A DNA stretch of 64,000 bases from Telmatactis stephensoni (Eukaryota; Cnidaria; Anthozoa; Actiniaria; Isophelliidae): the NCBI GenBank assembly GCA_029948255.1, contig JALIZF010001675.1:177001-241000 (forward strand). The letters run 5' to 3'. Under the pieces are notes generated by a model, which had not been told where the DNA came from, did no database searches, and worked only from the letters and a program-made list of their open reading frames with translations. Below are positions 44,493 through 56,993 of this stretch, in pieces (the first letter of the stretch is position 1; each line of letters opens with the position of its first letter). The position numbers and the translations under genes are program-made.

Positions 44493-45771
44493 ACACAGGT
44501 GTAAGTAGGGGAGTAATATGAGGTATCTTGGGCTGCCTGTGGCAACGATCTCAACGGCTTCTATCCAGGTGAACAGAGATTTTATTTTCAACCAATCAGA
44601 GCGCGTTCAGTATTTTTGCGAACGGCCCTCGTCCCCAGGCTACTTACTTCACGGTCGACGAGTATGAGAATCGCCATTTTGCAACTGGAGTTTATAATAA
44701 ATTGTTTTCAATAAAGATGTGGTGAACAACTGTAAATTTAGTCTTCTTCCTGAGTCTAACGTGTTGTACAAATGTTTGTAAGTTTTTATGATAAACTTTT
44801 TATTTGGCATTGTGTACTGTACTTAAGTTAATTATTCCGTTCAGTTGATAAATATAAAATTAAAGTTATTAGCAAATTCATGCAGTTGTAGACTCGCCAA
44901 AACCCTCAAGTATACTTCCATATCGAAAAAACTCATTTTTAAAATCATAGCCCTTATTTACTGTGCTGTTAAGCACGATATTCTGTTTGTAAACCGATTT
45001 CCTTTGGGAGACTCGCACTATCAACACGCTCGCCTCGGTCAACTCTCAAAATCACGTATTGTTTGATAAGAAAGAAAACAGCCAAAACACTGAGCGTTAA
45101 AATGACGATACCAACAGCTTATTTTCATATTTTAGGCTAAATCTTTCTTAAATGCATAAACATATATTCGCTCATTAACTTTAGGAGTGAAATATTTTCG
45201 CAGAATGATAAGTTCTTGCTCCTTCAACATATCGTGACGGTATTGCGTGACACAGTTTTGATCGCTGATAAAACGATGGCAAAGCGACAGGAACAGTCAA
45301 AAATTAAAGGGAGACTTCTTTCAAACTCTTTTGCTAATTTATGTGATTAAAAGCTTTCAGAAATAATTTTTCTGATATTTTGCTTGTTCATCAAGGGACC
45401 TGGGGACCAGGGCCGTTCATTTTGTCCAATAATGCTTTGCACGCCGTGTTCACCGTTCACCTGGATATGTGTTCTTTGTAAAAAGAGAAGAGAAGGGTTC
45501 TCTCACTAACAGCGGGGTCAAAACTTGGCTCTCCCAAAACCCACTAAAGCGGGCTCAAAATGGAAAATAACCACGCTAGAGGTGTTCAATAACTATTAAA
45601 CTTTACTTATTAGCCATTTTTGAAATCTCAACATCAAATATCTTCAATACAGAGGAGAAAATATAAACACATACAGAAGACCGTTGAGATCGTTGCCACA
45701 GGCAGCCCAACAACACAACAACAACACCTCATACTACTCCCCTACTTACACAGAGCATTGGAAGCCTGTGC
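44493..45771. mobile_element. TIR element of about 1.3 kb, ACACAGG..GTAAGTAGGGGAG ends
   Basis: GTAAGTAGGGGAGTAATATG, TTGGGCTGCCTGTGGCAACG and ATCTCAACGG at the left are repeated inverted at the right. There is no transposase. One 73-codon ORF (44,845-45,066) is not recognisable. Its right third matches 37,740-38,010. Confidence 0.65.
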
Positions 45772-46054
45772 CAACAGCTTCGGTTTCATTTCGTGACTAA
45801 CATAGTTCAAACAAACAAATAAAGCCAGTTTATGACTCAGTAATTCTTTAGTGAGGTCGATATCTTTAAGATTTTAAAAGCACGAACTTGTACTCAACTC
45901 TCAACTCTCAACAATAATAATAATACTTTATTTAATTCACAGTATATTACAAAAAATATATACACAGTCCGCAGGTAGCATAACTAATCTAGGCGGGCTG
46001 TGTTTTTAATAAATACAAGTATAAGAAAAAGTAAGGGAGACTTAGAATAACAAT

Positions 46055-46175
46055 GATAAGTAATGTATAAAGAACGAGAGAGCGTGTTATATCGGTGGAT
46101 AAAGATCCGAGCCGAAGGCGAGGATCTTTAGACCCGATATAACACGCTCTCGAGTTCTTTATATTACTTATCAAA
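46055..46175. repeat. Hairpin of about 115 bp, GAGAGCGTGTTATATCGG arms
   Basis: ATAAGTAATGTATAAAGAAC then GAGAGCGTGTTATATCGG and TAAAGATCC are mirrored as complements to the right, around GAGCCGAAGGCGA. A foldback MITE is likely, inserted in the LINE 3' region. Confidence 0.75.
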
Positions 46176-46943
46176 CGTCTAGTTGTCAATTATCATATTG
46201 GACCAGAATTTTCCAAGTTTGACTACTTTTGGCTTAGAGTTTATGCAAATGAACAAAAATCTTTATCCGATATAAAGATCTACGTTCTGGTAGTGATTTC
46301 CATTGTGTTTTCTAATGAATTATTAATGAGTTTGATAATAATATATAAAAGGAGCGTTACTGATAATTTTTGAAATTACATATAGCTGAAACAACAACAA
46401 AACAAACGAGCTACTTGTTGAAAAACTGTTTTAACAGATACTTATTTACTAAGATTTAAGTAATAAATACATTCCAGTTGGAGCATTATTTTTGTATTTA
46501 TATAATGGAGTTATTTACAGGATAGGAGAATATGAGCTTGAGTTTGTTAATAAATTGGATCTTTGCCCTTCAATTTGGAAATTGATACGATTAAAGTCGG
46601 TGTATCAACATAAGCGTCCTCAACGTTCAGAAATTGTCGTAATTTTTCTTGTAATTTAAGTTTGAAAATATTTTTCCTTAAAATATGTATTATAATCAGG
46701 ATTAATATATTTGAATTGTTATTCAAACGAAATAAATCTAAATCATGTATGGTACATAATCTATCTAGGTATCTCTTTGATGGAAGATTGTTGTCAAGAT
46801 TGACATTGAATTGGCCATGAGAGAGTATGGTATTGTATCCGTGATAAGGTAACTCACGGAATAGATATTTTATTGTTTTTTCGTCAGTGAAATTAAAGTC
46901 TTATAGTGTTCATTGAGATATTCCAACACATATACTCATCTTA

Positions 46944-48914
46944 TTAAGTAGTAGACCCTGTGGAATTCATGTCAACCTCTTGACTCCAGTTCCAGGGAGA
47001 TGACGGATTTCTTCGATTTGAACATTTATCCAGGTCATCTTTTGACTTGATACGTATTATAGCCGATTCGTCTGTTTCACGGAGGTTGACAACAGAACCT
47101 TTCACCCAACAGTACTTGTACTGGTTTCTAGTTTGAAAGCATCTGGCTTCGTACAAAAGGCCTTGTACTTTCGGGGTGAGATGATCATACACTCGGATGT
47201 TTATAACAAGGTCCGGCACAAAACGCAGTGAGTCGCTGGTTACTTTCTCCTTGATGTTTTTTCTTTTCGACATCACTTGGTCTTTGGCGAGGCGTCTTGT
47301 AAATTTGCATATTATAGGTTTCGGTTCATCATCGCCCTTCTTTGAAGTTTCTCGACGATCGACTCTATGTGCAGTGTCAATGTCCCAGAGGCAAACTTCA
47401 TCAGCTCCCATTGCCTTAAAAAGTCGAAGACAAAGATCTGTAGTTTGAGAGGCTGTTTCTTTATCAGCTACTTCGGGCATTCCTAGAATTTTGATATTAT
47501 AACGGTAGCTGTATTCCTCTGCGGCTTCTGTTGCAGATTTTAGCTCATCTATTTTCTTTGAAAGTAAGAGAAGATTGCTCTTTAGATTCTGTAGTTCACT
47601 CTCAAATGATTGTAAATCTTCGTAGCTGTCGCTGAGGAATTGGACGTCCGCTGGTTGAACTTGCTTTGAGAGGTCTGGTGGACAGTCCGGTTCATATCCA
47701 GTTTTGGAGATATGACTGGCGTGACAAAATGGAGTGTGTAAATAAGATCAAGTTGTCTCTATAATTTCCCTTATTTCTTTGAAATGGCAATGCATATCCA
47801 CAGCACTTTTCAAGCTGTGAAGTCTATTATTATGCAGGTATCCCGTGGTGTCTTTTCAATGTCAGACAAAGCTTCGAAGACGTCATATTAACGAGCTCAA
47901 GTTCAAGTTACGGGTCTTTCAGCAATAAAAATACCGTTGTCACTATACACTAATTCGAAGGTTTTACTATCTTCCGCGCTTTTAAAGAAATGTTTGCCAT
48001 AATTTTCTGAAAGGATTTGAGTTTTTGCACAAGACAGTGATGGTTTTGTTTGGGTGCCAGCCCAAAAGTGAATGGGCCAAGACTTGTTTAAATTTGAGGA
48101 CGGCTGAACTATTTGCCAGTCAAGAATTGTGCTTGTAAATCTCGAGTCCTTGGATCTCTTTGGATGGCCAAAATCAATTCATTTTGGATTCTTGGACAAT
48201 CTCTATCGTAAAGATAAAGTTTTGGAGCAGCTCAAGAATTTTTGGGTAGGTTTTAACGATATTTTCGATTGTTGCAAGAGTCATGAGTTGCCGTGACAGA
48301 CTGACGGCCAAAGGTCATGAATTCAAAGTTAGCTATAAATATTTTCATTGAACTTGCTAAAACTATTCGTTGTGTGGCTCTCTTTGAAAGCCCTTTGAAG
48401 CCTATTCAGTGCTCGATGTGATAGAATAAAGTTTTTAACTATCTCAATCCTAATTTGGCCTTTATTTGTTATCAGAATTTACTTAATTCTCAGCAGCGAT
48501 GAAATCGCCGCGGCAAAATCAAAACAGTTCAAATTAACATGAGAACATTTATTCCTTACTCATGTGTATTCTAATTTGCCGGATAGGCAAGGTAGAGAGT
48601 TTTACAAAACTGAGGTTATTGTAAAAATATGACTGAATATAAGGTAACTGCATAAACATGGAATTTGTAAATTGAGTATCATAAATGTGGTGTTCGTCAA
48701 TGATTTAAGCTGACAGTTGTTATAGTAACCACATTTCCTCAACTCTGATTGGCCGAAGTAGTATTTACAAAATATCTCCAAAACTGGATATGAACCGGAC
48801 TGGTGGAACTTTCTCGTCCAGCTTCTTGCTCAATGAGGCTAGTTGTTCTTTCAGATTTTCAAGTTCTTGTCTTAACGCTTTGTTTTCCTTTTTCAAGGCT
48901 TTAGTGTCTCCCAT
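46944..48914 (-). pseudogene. LINE ORF1 protein, split by a TIR element
   Basis: ORF1 proteins of non-LTR elements bind their RNA. The ATG at 48914-48912 starts a coiled coil (LKKENKALRQELENLKEQLA). Coding stops at 48803, where the inserted element starts, and resumes at 47677 on the other side. The two parts (112 and 734 bases, 282 codons with stop) are in frame. The later part has a second helix, then YNIKILGMPE, an RRM-like core with AHRVDRR and KPIICKFTRRLAKDQVM, and HLTPKVQGLLYEA..YKYCWVKG, as in ORF1p of L1/CR1-like elements. As it stands the gene is broken only by the insertion. Confidence 0.7.
47683..48802. mobile_element. 1,120-bp TIR element, 31-bp ends, 5-bp duplication GTGGA
   Basis: The 31-bp perfect TIRs (47683-47713, 48772-48802) begin CAGTCCGGTTCATATCCAG. 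GTGGA lies on both sides (47678-47682, 48803-48807). There is no ORF of 60 codons. It is inserted in the LINE ORF1. A 5-bp duplication with this end does not match a superfamily I can name with confidence. Confidence 0.88.
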
Positions 48915-49410
48915 TCTTTATTTTGGTGTGGATTAGTCCAGTCAGTTTGGATTAATCCAAGATTGGTACGGAGCTAAAATGAACGCGACCAACCGTCACG
49001 ATCCGCTGGATCAACCAAGTCTCACCACTCGTTACCGAAAAATTTCAATCTACATTGGACATCTTCCTCTTTCCAAGTAGTTTTAAATATCTGTGAAACA
49101 AATAGATTTCGTCACTGTTACGTGCAGTTTAGCTTCATAAAGTTTACTAAGGGATTTCCCGTTCGCGCACGTCATGACCAGACAGCAGCACATGCAGCAA
49201 TCCCATTCAGTACCAAAAACGTACCAATTACTCTCTCCAACCGCCCTCAATAACCCAATAATTTCGGGTTTTTTTACAAATCGTATACTGTAAGCCGATA
49301 TTCCTGATTGCTTTATATAATTGTTGTAAATATAATACTGGTTTGCCTGAAATTCTATCATATCAATGTCACCCCTGAATTTGTTCGCCCCACCTACTAC
49401 TGTAAGGTCG
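48915..49410. other. LINE 5' flank and unassigned sequence
   Basis: Sequence before ORF1 of the LINE (TTGGATTAATCCAAG palindrome at 48,948) is probably its 5' UTR. From about 49,080 to 49,410 nothing is recognised. The 180-codon minus ORF is largely the MITE at 49,416 plus flank and has no family features. Confidence 0.4.
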
Positions 49411-49415
49411 TGCAA

Positions 49416-49677
49416 AGTCCCAGACACACGGTGCAACTTTTCCCGAAACATTTGCTGAAACACCGCGCGCAACACGGTTGCACTGTATGTCCACCACTGA
49501 AACATCTCGTGCAACGTTGCGCGCAACAGTTCTGGACAGCTGCAGAAGTAGAACTCGATCCTACTTCTGCGGCTGTTGCGCGCAACGTTTCGCGAAATAT
49601 TGGAATGGGTGGACACACGCTGCAACGTAGTGTTGCTCGCGATGTTTCAGTAAATGTTGCACCGTGTGTCCGGGCCT
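49416..49677. mobile_element. MITE, AGGCCCGGACACACGG family (copy 2)
   Basis: The same family as 13,356-13,624. The right end GTGTGTCCGGGCCT is followed by TAA (49678-49680), and the left end is slightly eroded (AGTCCCAGACACACGG, after CAA). Internal GCGCGCAAC and GAACTCGATCCTACTTCTGC match copy 1. ORFs across it are by-products. Confidence 0.85.
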
Positions 49678-49974
49678 TAATGCACTGTGCTTGATAGCAC
49701 GTGCACTGCGATACTGCGTAATCTTTAACGCGTCACTGCACGTCAATTTGTGCTGTGTCCCGGCAGACATGTGCCATTTTTATGAGGCCAATTATTGGAC
49801 CGCACCTAAGTGAATTTATCTCGGCACGAGTACACGCACCATTGTGCGTTTAAGAACAAATATCGATTTGATCGATGCTCAATCGATGCATCGTGATTTG
49901 AATAGTACGGAAAGAGCGAAAAGCGATAGATGCTGCGCATGCGCACCCAAGAGCCCACCCCTTGTGAAAAAATA

Positions 49975-50105
49975 TCCGGAATTCCGCCGGAATACCGCCG
50001 GAATACCGGAGGAATTTTGCCGGAATTCCGCCGGAATACCGCCGGAATACAGCCGGAATACCGCCGGAATACAGCCGGAATTCCGCTGGATTCCGCCGGT
50101 ATAAC
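49975..50105 (+). repeat. GCCGGAATACC minisatellite (left arm)
   Basis: About ten 11-bp units of GCCGGAATACC, GCCGGAATACA or GCCGGAATTCC. The right arm has the GCCGGAATTCC counterpart at 58,300-58,385, less regular. Such CG-containing units are candidates for heavy methylation (inference). Confidence 0.85.
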
Positions 50106-50289
50106 GCTGTCACAGGGATTTGTGTTCCCCCGAGTTTTGTGTTCCCCCGAACACTGGGCACTAGTGTTTTGTGTTTCCCCTACGGCCTTCCCACCCCTCC
50201 CTGCAATGCATCTTCACAAAGCATGTTCCCCCAACTTTTAGTCACAACATCGACTAGTTAGTTTTGGCAAACATTGAAGTTGAAAAGAG

Positions 50290-50988
50290 GTACGAATGGA
50301 TCTTGCAATTGATAGAAAGAAAATAATCGCAAGAATAAGAGGTACGTTTTCACAATGTTTTTAAGAAGTTTCTTTAACTGCATTTTCTTCACACACAAAA
50401 AAAAAATCTCCCAGACAAAAATGCTTCAATAATAGCTTTCGCGGGAAAATTGGTTTGTCGATTTGCTTCCGATCGGCTATACTTTGGTGAACAAATTCAC
50501 AACTTATAAAACAACCTGAAGAGTTGGTAAGGTAAACGTCATGACTGTCTTATTCTGAATATGAAAATATTATTAATTATCTAAATAGAAGGGTGAATAT
50601 ACTCCTGATTTTCACAAAAAAATACACACATGTAAAGTATGTACGTCCTGAGTTCTTGCTTGAAACGTGCGAAGATGGCGAAGAAAACGGCTCAGATTTA
50701 TCATTGAATCGTTGAGTCAAAGCTTTTCATTTTCATGATGTTCGAACTTGCGGTAGCCTTGGATTGAAAAAAAAGACTTCAAAATAAAACGAATTCCCGT
50801 GAGTTTAAAAGATTAAAATGCTTTTAATAAGCGTACCGGCTTCTTTTTACTCCACCAAAAGCAAGAAATAAACCAACAGTCGAGGATTTACGTCCAATAC
50901 ATTTGAAATAGTTCTTGTAAAAAGTCCTTTGAAAATCCATTAAGAAACATCTTAAAAAAACATTGTAAAAACGTACTTTTTTTTCCAG
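50290..50988 (+). other. 699-bp GT..AG-bounded insertion in the left arm
   Basis: Relative to the right arm, the left arm carries extra sequence between TTGAAGTTGAAAAGAG and ACATGTCCAATACAC. It begins GTACG and ends TTTTTTTTCCAG, the layout of a spliceosomal intron. No ORF surrounds it. It may be an intron-like insertion or a coincidence of a plain deletion in the other arm. Confidence 0.45.
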
Positions 50989-51379
50989 ACATGTCCAATA
51001 CACACGAATCGAGTCGATTCGTAACCGGTGGTTTACGATTCGTAACAGATCGTGAACCTCATTGATATGCAGAGATTGCGAATCTTATTAATATGCACTG
51101 TGAATCTTATTTATATGCACAAATTGTGCATATTTATATATCCTCTTTAGAATAAAATTAAATATTCTAATTAGAATAAGATATCAATTGCCGCTTATGT
51201 GTGGTCTTCCTGTGGTTCTTATCTCATTGTACACACCACCACCACTGCTTGGTCACCCTGTGGTTATTGCATTCAGGGCCATCAGGGCCAGGGCTGTAAA
51301 TCGTACGATTCGTGTCGATTCGTACGAATCGTGAATGTTCTTTACGATCCGTGCATCTTATTAGTCGATTCGTCGATTC

Positions 51380-52320
51380 GTGAACATGATATCAACTACG
51401 AAGCGAAGCTGTCTAGATTACTATGAATATATTGTTTTGTCGTTTTCAAAAAGCCCATTCAGAGATTCATTAATTTGTGTTCTAACTCCAGCGACTAAAT
51501 AAAGACTTCATTGACATCTAAACCGGTCATTCCAAAGTAATATTCGTAGAAAAGCAGTCACTGATGATCGATTCGTGAATTTGATATCTACTACGAAGCA
51601 AAGCTGTCTGGATTACTATGAATATATTGTTTTGTCGTTTTCAAAAAGCCCATTCAGGGATTCTCTAATTTGTGTTCTACATGACACCAGCGACTGGATA
51701 AAGACTTCATTGACATCTAAACCGGTCATTCCTAAGTGATATTCGTAGAAAAGTCACTGATTATCGATTCCTGAATTCAGAAATTACAACGAAGCGAAGC
51801 TGCCACATTACTAAATAAAGTCTTCATTGAGATCCAAACGAGCCATTCCACTAAAAGTGCTGATATTCGTAGAAAAGTCAGGGCCAAACTAAATTTTGTG
51901 TATTGCCGTTTTCAAAAAGCCTCCTGAATTTGTGACACCGAATCATTGCCTCAATCAGACGATCTGAAGGCTTATTGTTTTGTCGTTCTCAAAAAGCCAA
52001 TTCTTGGATTCTTTAATTTGTGTTGTAACACCAGCGACTAAATAAAGACATGATCATGACATCTAGCTAAACCGGTCATTCCAAAGTAATATTCGTAGAA
52101 AACTGATCACTGATTTTCGATTCCTGAATTTGAAATATTACAACGAAGCGAATTGAAGCTGCCTGGAACTATGATGACAACAATATTGTTTTGTCGTTTT
52201 CAAAAAAGCCCATTCTTGGATTCTTCAATGTGTGTAAACACCAGCAACTAAATAAAGACTTCATTGAGATCTAAACCAGCCATTCTAAAGTGATATAAAT
52301 ATGAAAGCCCCCTGAATTTA
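51380..52320 (+). repeat. Tandem array of about 190 bp, left side
   Basis: About five diverged units share ACGAAGCGAAGCTG, TATTGTTTTGTCGTTTTCAA, AAGCCCATTC, CACCAGCGACTAAATAAAGA, TCATTGACATCTAAACCGGT and ATATTCGTAGAAAAG. Unit lengths vary, about 180-200 bases. Each unit contains AATAAA-like AAATAAAG. There is no coding frame across units. Confidence 0.8.
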
Positions 52321-55300
52321 TGACAGATCATTTCTGGGCAAACAAATTAAGGCAACATTTTAAATTGTTTTCAGTCTTTTTGTCGTCAATTTCAAAATGT
52401 TCATCTGATTGATCACCATTTCTAAATGTTTTAATGTTTTCTAATACTTAAAACAGTGGGGGTATGTTTTAACGCTTTCTCGACCCAAACTATTGATGAA
52501 AAAAGTGTTTATTTGTGAAAAGCTATCACCATTGTCCAAAAGGGGAATCAACCGCATTCAACGCACCTCCCTTGGATCCACCCCTGTAAAACCATGCAAA
52601 ACTACTATAAACCACTACTTTAATATCAGAGTTCTTTATTATAATATCAACAAATGCATTTCTCAATAAACAAACAATACATGCTACAATAACTTATTTA
52701 TTTATCAAGATGAAAGACTAGTGGTCATATTTTTTGAATTAGCTGTTAAATGCACATTTAGTATATTTTTACAAAATGAGTTCTTTTGAAGTCAATTAAG
52801 GGGCTAAATTTATTGTTGAAAGTGATAAAATGACATACAATCCAATTTTCATCTTGGTCATAAATACATAAACAAATGCAACTCTATTACCAAAAAAAAA
52901 AAAATTTTATTTTTTATCATTATGATATGAAGCTAATTTATATTTTAAAAATCATAAACAAATTGGAGTATTTTTTACAAATACAATCATGCTATCACAA
53001 TGACATCAGCATAAAATAATTTCTGCAAACTTCATTTTACACAATATTTATAAATTCATGAAACATGAAAAAGTTAAAATTCATTATTTAGAATGCCTTT
53101 TTTGACATCTTCATTATGGTTGTCTAAGACATAAAGCATTACAAAAAGAAACCGCCACCTATTCATGTTTTGATATTATTGAAAATCTTGACAGCCAAGA
53201 AAATAACTGCTTGCACACTTCAGTGTTTACATCCTACAAAACAACAATAGATTAACATAAGTAATAAAAATGAAGATGAAGAATATGAAATGTTTGTTTC
53301 AAAAAATTTTTCCTGTGACATATACACAATATATACATGTGCACACATAAAAAATCATGTATCAAATGATGTTCAAATAATAACAGCCCATCTTCTTACA
53401 GTGCTTTAATTGGGGCCACTTGAATTATAGTGACCAATCAAAAACCAGTAAAACCATACATGTATACTTAGAACTAATAACTGAAATAAACACTCAAATT
53501 ATAGTATTCTCATACATGCTGATAACAATGTAGAGTTGAGAGCTGCAATAAATTGATTAAATATCAGTTCATCTAAGTGGTCCTGGTTGAATTAGCAGCA
53601 TTATAAATCAGTTACCTTTCAAAGATATAAATTTGTAAAGATTTTTTATGTACAAGATTCAAATTACTAAAAAAACACTGGAATCAAGGCTAAAGCACCA
53701 CACAGAACTTGGATTGAAATATTATTAATAGAAATATTACATTTATTTTATGATATATCCAATTTCTAGTATTGCATTTTCCTATAAATTAACATTATGT
53801 ACATAAGAATCATTTATCAAAATATGACTGACAACTTATGACTTTTTCATGCAATCATGAGCTAAGTTCTTCATTTTTAAAATTGTAAAAAATTGTTTAT
53901 GTTCTGCAAATTTGTAATTACAGTATCAGAAACATGAGCTATAGTTAACTACATAACTACATATACATTACATTCAGTTTTAATGTGTCATTCAATTATT
54001 AATTACAAATAAAATAATCCTTACTAAATTGTTTTCATGTTATTGAACTGTTTTTAATATACACATATTAACTAAATCAAAATTGCTTGTGTGAAGACAA
54101 CTATACACCTGTTTCATTCTATTCTCTTGATAGAACAAAAACATTGTCAAATCAGAAATAAAATCTTGTTATGTATATCCAGTTGAGGGAAATTCAAAAG
54201 GTTCAGTTTTGGAGAATTTAGGCCAAATCTCACTCAACAAAACTAACTTATTGATTGGAATAAATATTCTCTAATGAAGATGACTAAGCTTGCTAGTATA
54301 TTTTTCAGGAGACTAAAGGGTAAAGATTACAAACCCTTAAGCAAATGCAAATAAAAGCTTGATAGTAGCAATTTTTGTTTGTCTATTACCACAGGGAGCC
54401 CAATTCAGTTGAATAAAAAGGAAATATTTAGAATTATTACTTATTTAAATTTGAAAAACACAAGTTTGAGTCTGGAATTAATGACAAAATTAATAAGAAA
54501 AAGATGGAATTTTGTATCCAAAATAGATTTGTTTTAATATTTATTATGAATTGCTGTAAAAACCATTAGACCTCAATACAAATTGAAAATACTTAATTCT
54601 ATGTTTTCTTCTCGTTTTCTTGATATGCCAGATACATGTAATTAAACCATGTTATCAGATATAAACTGGAAGAGACAATATTCACCTAATGCGTCATTCT
54701 ATTCTACATATTAATTAATTAACTAAAGAAGAAAAATAACAATAACAGCCACAAAAACAATCCAAGATATCCCAAATATAGAGAAGACAAAAAATCAAAA
54801 TATGCTGTTCTGCAATATAAAGCTGTTGAAATGCTTTATTTAACTTGTTTGAAAATATGAAAGTTTTGGCACTTGTTTCCTTTCTTAGAATTATTAACCA
54901 CTACTGCAAACTCAATTATAAAATCTGACACTGAATCTGAATAGTCAAGTTTCCCATTACTAGAGATAACTAATGTTCCTGACAAAAGCAAATTTATACA
55001 GGCTTAATTAGCCCAAAGTCAATGAAATTATTCAAAATAGATACTAGGAAATGCACAAAATTTTGATAAAAAACAACACAAACATCGCATTTATTCCCAT
55101 GGGTTTCCATGGAAAAAAGGCTAAGCTTGTACAGATGTGCCTTTTGTCAAGAGGTTCAATGTCTCTTATAAAGGAAAACTAGACTATTACTGTTAACATA
55201 GGTCAATGAGCTTGCAAATTGATATAATTCACCAAAAGACCAAACTGTTATAGTATATGCAAACTTAGAACAAATGGATTAGCAATCTTTATTTTAACTT

Positions 55301-55465
55301 TTTCAAACCCTTTTTTAAACCAGAGTGAGCCCATGTGTGACATTATCAAGTCCCCACAATAACTCGATTCTATGTTTGCATTAAACAAGTTAAAAATGGA
55401 ATCTTCTTTGGCCAATAACACAGGAGGCCCAATTCATTTGAAACAAGAGCATAAAAAACTATTAA
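52320..55465. other. AT-rich core of the 8.4-kb structure (first part)
   Basis: About 3.1 kb with no ORF above 60 codons, no RNA gene and no strong repeat. Single instances of the TTGGGCTCCCTGTGG-type motif occur at 54,388 and 55,420 on the minus strand. Confidence 0.6.
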
Positions 55466-55471
55466 AACTTG

Positions 55472-55603
55472 AGGCGCTGTTACCAATGCAATTTTTCTTG
55501 CAACTTGCAATGCAATATGCCATTGTTTCAGAAGAGATTCCCTTTCACAACAATGGCATTGCATTGCAAGTTGCAAGAAAAATTACACCTTGTAACAGCG
55601 CCT
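55472..55603. mobile_element. 132-bp MITE, AGGCGCTGTTAC ends
   Basis: AGGCGCTGTTAC and GTAACAGCGCCT ends with long inner arms (TTTTTCTTGCAACTTGCAAT). The right flank is TTA, the left TTG. It shares its outer ends with the element at 233-521, so one transposase may serve both. It is nested in the AT-rich core. Confidence 0.82.
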
Positions 55604-55609
55604 TTAATA

Positions 55610-56990
55610 GGGAGCTCCACAATTAGGTAAAACCTAATTTCTATATTATTCTATACAATGATCTTCCTTTTAATAAGATAAAATCACATTGAAACAAAAT
55701 AAACATCACTAATCACTAAAAGGAACAATTTAAAAAGTGGAAGCGTACTAGAAGAAAACTAGTTTATGCCACAATAAACAAAAGTAATTCTTTGAAAAAT
55801 TCTCAATTATTATGATTGCAGTTGATTGTCAGATGTTTATCTACAAAACACTAGAGCTGCCAATGTGCAATTCACATATTTTCTAAAAGAAAATTCTAAT
55901 TTGTTTGTTTTAAACCCATGCCATGACTGAGTTTCTTTGAAAAAACAAATGATTTGAAAAAGACAACATAATTTCAAAACACTTGTTGTTGTAGGTATCA
56001 ATGAAATTCATCTTGTTATAATTGCTAGTCAACCAAGTTTCAAAACATTTTCAACAGTTTGCTTATTAGACTAAAACACAACTTTCATAATGGCTCCTGC
56101 TACTTGGCAAAAATAAATTTAAACAACTATTTAAATCATTGAAAAAATATGAAGTTATGAAATTTCTTAATTTACATGAGTATAGAAGTATCAAAACATC
56201 CAGGATCAGGAATTAAATCCTTAACAGAATTGATATTTAAAAATGCACCAAAACAATACCAATAAGGCTTTTAATCAATTTCACATACAAAACAGCTATT
56301 TTTCACGGTGAATATTAGACTTCTCTAATTTTATAGTATTCAATATAACTTAAGTAACTCGTAGCATTAATTCACTTTCTGTTAGAAACAGCTAGTTTTA
56401 AATCGCTATAAAAGAGTAATATCGCTCTTCAAGCTGTCTCGTTTCGCAACGTATTACGATACAAGATGAGTGATTTTCATTTTCACATTACTGCGCCTTC
56501 AAACTCGTTACGTCTCCAAAAGCAGACTATTTTGACAAATAATTTCGATATCTTACGTTTTAAACAACTTTTATATCAATTTAAATTTATTGTCTACACA
56601 TTAAAACAAACTTTAATATAAGCTGACAGTGAGGACACTCAAACCATGAACACTTGACTTTAATATTAAGTTTAGATTATTTAGATTTTCTGAGCTTTCT
56701 ACTCCTTCAAACCTTCTAACAAGCTAGTAGGATTGAGCTGAAATATACTATGTGATCAAAATGAAACTAAATTCTAGCTCATTCTCTCAAGGAATGCATG
56801 TTAAAAACAATTTTAACCAAGTGTTCACGGTTCCAGTTAGAGTGTCCTCACTGTAAACTTTATAGGTAGCTAAATCTTATAATAAATTCGATACGTACCA
56901 CACATCAACATCGATCCCAGATGGTTAACATGCTTTACTCAAGTCGGTCCAGTTCCACTAAAATCAATTCAGCGTAAAATTTAACTTATT
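55610..56990. other. AT-rich core of the 8.4-kb structure (second part)
   Basis: About 1.4 kb. A pair of GAGTGTCC/AGTGAGGACACTC segments near 56,628 and 56,845 flanks about 220 bp (GACAGTGAGGACACTCAAACC and GAGTGTCCTCACTG), a possible small inverted element. Otherwise nothing is recognised. Confidence 0.5.
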
Positions 56991-56993
56991 CTC

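Larger units (their letters stand above)
45905..48914 (-). mobile_element. LINE fragment with ORF1, partial ORF2 and 3' end
   Basis: In transcript order it holds an ORF1 with a coiled-coil start and an RRM-like middle (48914-46944, interrupted), then a decayed stretch with ORF2-start features (RYLDRLCTIHDLDLFRL, then NPDYNTYFK in a shifted frame, 46,870-46,680). It ends in a 3' end AATTAAATAAAGTATTATTATTATT-like tail near 45,930-45,905. The endonuclease and reverse transcriptase regions are missing, so it cannot move on its own. Confidence 0.65.

Noticed and set aside
49083..49694. 180-codon minus ORF and 128-codon plus ORF
   Set aside because: Half of each is a MITE with copies elsewhere, and the rest has no family features.
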